This document shows positions 4,852-6,539 of a DNA stretch of 6,539 bases, one piece after another. How positions within the stretch are numbered: the stretch's first letter is position 1; the number at the start of each line of letters is the position of its first letter. Position numbers and translations under genes: made by a program. The notes under the pieces are model-generated. The model was not told the DNA's origin. It did no database searches and saw nothing but the letters and a program-made list of their open reading frames with translations. The DNA is from Bacillota bacterium. GTDB lineage: Bacteria > Bacillota > Clostridia > Acetivibrionales > DSM-2933. Location: positions 1-6,539 of the forward strand of contig JAEZNF010000027.1 in the NCBI GenBank assembly GCA_023441845.1, read 5' to 3'.

Positions 4852-6539
4852 GCCGAGCCTGTAGATTCGGTTACCGGTGAAGTTGTGGTTGAGCAGCAGG
4901 ATTTTTCTATTCCTTCAAGGATACCTATTGAATGGGACCGCTATTATGGTTCCCACAGCGACCGTATCGGTGTGTGCGGCCGTGGATGGGAAACTCCGGC
5001 AGATGCAAGGCTGGAATTCAGCGATAACAGCACTGTTGTTTTCTATGACGGAACATGCGCACCGACATATTTTTATTCAATTCCGGAGGATAAGCCTGTT
5101 TATGAACCTGTTGACGGAGGCATGTTCCAAAAAGAAGGCAAGCATTATACTGTAAGAATTAAAGAAGATTTAATATACTATTTCTTAATACCTCAAGAGC
5201 CTGTTAAGGAAATTTCTGTTGATTATATAAGCGATTTGTGTGGAAATACCGTACAGTTTGTCCGTGATAAGAACGGTTTGAAGGAGATTAATGAATCAGG
5301 CGGCAGAAGAATCAGCGTAATATCCCGCAACGGTTTTATTGAGACAATGTCACTTGTTTATCCGTACAGAGATCCTTGCCCTTTAGTTAAATACCAGTAT
5401 GATGAGAACAGTAATCTCATAACAGTATACGATGCGTTGAATTCGCCATACAGATTCATCTACCGGGACAATCTTCTGATACAGCATACCGATAGAAACG
5501 GTTTGTCGTTCTATTATGATTATGACAGGTATGATATGGACGGACGTTGTATTCATGCATGGGGAGACGGAGGCCTGTACGATTACAGGTTCAAATACAA
5601 TGAAGAGGAAAACATAACGGAAGTTACCGATTCATTGGGGAACACGTCATATCTGAAGTATGACCAACGCTATATGATTATTGAGGATAAAGATCCGGCA
5701 GGCGGAGTGACCTTTTATGAATATGATGAATCCGGACGTACTACTGCTGTTACAGACCCTGACGGAAACCGCACAGTATATGAATACGACAGGCGCGGAA
5801 ACCTTGTAAAGATTACAAGGCCCGATGGTAAGGAAATAGTTTCCGAGTTTGATGCAAACAAACCGGTCGGGATTACCGACCCAAACGGTGCACTCTGGCA
5901 ACAGGAATGGGACTTGCGAGGGTTGCTTGTACGCCAGGTAAGTCCTCTTGGCGCGGAATCCAAATATAAATATGATGAATTCGGCCAGTTAATAGAATTT
6001 ATTGACCCTGCGGGAGCGAAAACAAAACTTGATTATGACGATTACGGGAATCTGAATATAATTACAGATGCATTAGGACATACTACAAAGTTTGCGTATG
6101 ATATACTAGGCAATGTTATAACAAGAATTGATCCGCTTGGACATAAGAGCAGCTATGAATATGACTTGAAGGGCCGATTAAAAAAGACATTACTGCCGGG
6201 CGGAGCAGACATTGCCTGTGGTTACGATGCAGAGGACAACCTGATTTTATACAGGGATGAAAACGGAGCAGAAACGCGGATTGAATATTGCGGCCTTGGT
6301 GAAATAAAGCGCCGTATCGGGCCTGATGGCGGAATAGTGGAATACCACTATGATACTGAAGAGCAGCTTGTTGCAATTATAAACCAGCGCGGTGAAAGGT
6401 ATGAGCTCAAAAGAGATTCACTTGGACGTATTGTATCGGAAATAGATTACTGGGGACAAGAAAGGAAATATACATATTCTATTGGCGGACATCTGAGAGA
6501 AAGTATAGATCCGCTCGGACGGCTTATAAGCTACAAGAC
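4633..6539 (+). CDS. RHS/YD-repeat protein, 5' part (3' end outside window)
   Basis: An open frame from ATG 4633 to the window end (635 full codons, no stop). Residues 1-73 are a strongly basic leader with 28 Lys/Arg and no Asp/Glu. It has no PAAR domain and no convincing Sec signal, since the hydrophobic run IGFIL is too short. A DUF6531 RHS N-terminal domain follows, with PVDSVTG (76-82), DRYYGS (102-107) and GRGW (116-119). About 18 YD repeats start at residue 254, for example YEYDRRGNLVKITRPDG; several are degenerate (EYCGLG, KRDSLG). RHS repeats build a hollow beta-cocoon that encloses a C-terminal toxin. The RHS core end and the toxin lie downstream of the window. Overlap with the VgrG gene argues for delivery by a spike complex rather than by Sec as in WapA-type proteins. 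RHS identity is very firm; toxin activity is unknown. An internal ATG at 4720 has a poor binding site and would remove part of the basic leader. Confidence 0.92.
   Translation, partial: MKIGFILKLSKKFGKSVTGAKKFALKAGKMKKLKKLNKAMKARKRLALNKFKKLRQRMFRNMKPGFLKCKILRAEPVDSVTGEVVVEQQDFSIPSRIPIEWDRYYGSHSDRIGVCGRGWETPADARLEFSDNSTVVFYDGTCAPTYFYSIPEDKPVYEPVDGGMFQKEGKHYTVRIKEDLIYYFLIPQEPVKEISVDYISDLCGNTVQFVRDKNGLKEINESGGRRISVISRNGFIETMSLVYPYRDPCPLVKYQYDENSNLITVYDALNSPYRFIYRDNLLIQHTDRNGLSFYYDYDRYDMDGRCIHAWGDGGLYDYRFKYNEEENITEVTDSLGNTSYLKYDQRYMIIEDKDPAGGVTFYEYDESGRTTAVTDPDGNRTVYEYDRRGNLVKITRPDGKEIVSEFDANKPVGITDPNGALWQQEWDLRGLLVRQVSPLGAESKYKYDEFGQLIEFIDPAGAKTKLDYDDYGNLNIITDALGHTTKFAYDILGNVITRIDPLGHKSSYEYDLKGRLKKTLLPGGADIACGYDAEDNLILYRDENGAETRIEYCGLGEIKRRIGPDGGIVEYHYDTEEQLVAIINQRGERYELKRDSLGRIVSEIDYWGQERKYTYSIGGHLRESIDPLGRLISYK

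Noticed and set aside
4877..5155. A + strand 92-codon open frame
   Set aside because: It lies in another frame inside the RHS gene, which has clear DUF6531 motifs over the same bases, and it lacks a convincing binding site.
5647..6376. - strand open frames of 82-86 codons
   Set aside because: They are antisense to the YD-repeat coding region, which is unbroken over this stretch.

Overview
The window is a dense run of six genes, all on the + strand. The largest intergenic gap is 48 bases, so no stretch over 300 bases lacks a gene. Moderate-to-low GC by eye, frequent AGA/AGG and ATA codons, several GTG starts and very strong purine-rich ribosome binding sites (GGGGGAG type) suggest a Gram-positive of the class Clostridia. 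A species cannot be named from this sequence alone.

Layout: (1) 1-726 is the 3' part of a VgrG-like spike gene whose 5' end lies outside the window. (2) 775-1908 encodes a pentapeptide-repeat protein with a helical N-terminal half. (3) 1921-2448 encodes a 175-residue protein that looks like the Imm11/DUF1629 family. (4) 2462-2899 encodes a DUF4280 PAAR-like protein. (5) 2918-4636 encodes a complete second VgrG-like spike protein of 572 residues, clearly paralogous to gene 1 but with an extra hydrophobic C-terminal tail of about 89 residues. (6) 4633-6539 is the start of an RHS/YD-repeat protein that overlaps the spike gene by 4 bases (ATGA) and runs off the window without a stop. Its C-terminal, presumably toxic, part is not visible.

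How they may work together: VgrG proteins form the spike trimer of contractile injection systems (phage tails, type VI secretion, extracellular contractile injection systems). PAAR-like proteins sharpen the tip, and RHS proteins are cocoon-like effector carriers. The window therefore looks like a spike-tip-effector cassette of a polymorphic toxin system in a Gram-positive host. The pentapeptide-repeat and Imm11-like proteins are accessory candidates (adaptor, chaperone or immunity). No sheath, tube, baseplate or ATPase gene is visible, so the delivery machine cannot be assigned. No promoter or terminator is visible. The cluster reads as one transcription unit that starts before the window and ends after it.

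The most unusual features are: an RHS protein with no PAAR domain and no Sec signal, but with a strongly basic N-terminus (28 Lys/Arg and no Asp/Glu in the first 73 residues); hydrophobic segments placed on the spike's tail rather than on the RHS protein; and an Imm11-like gene upstream of the putative toxin rather than after it.
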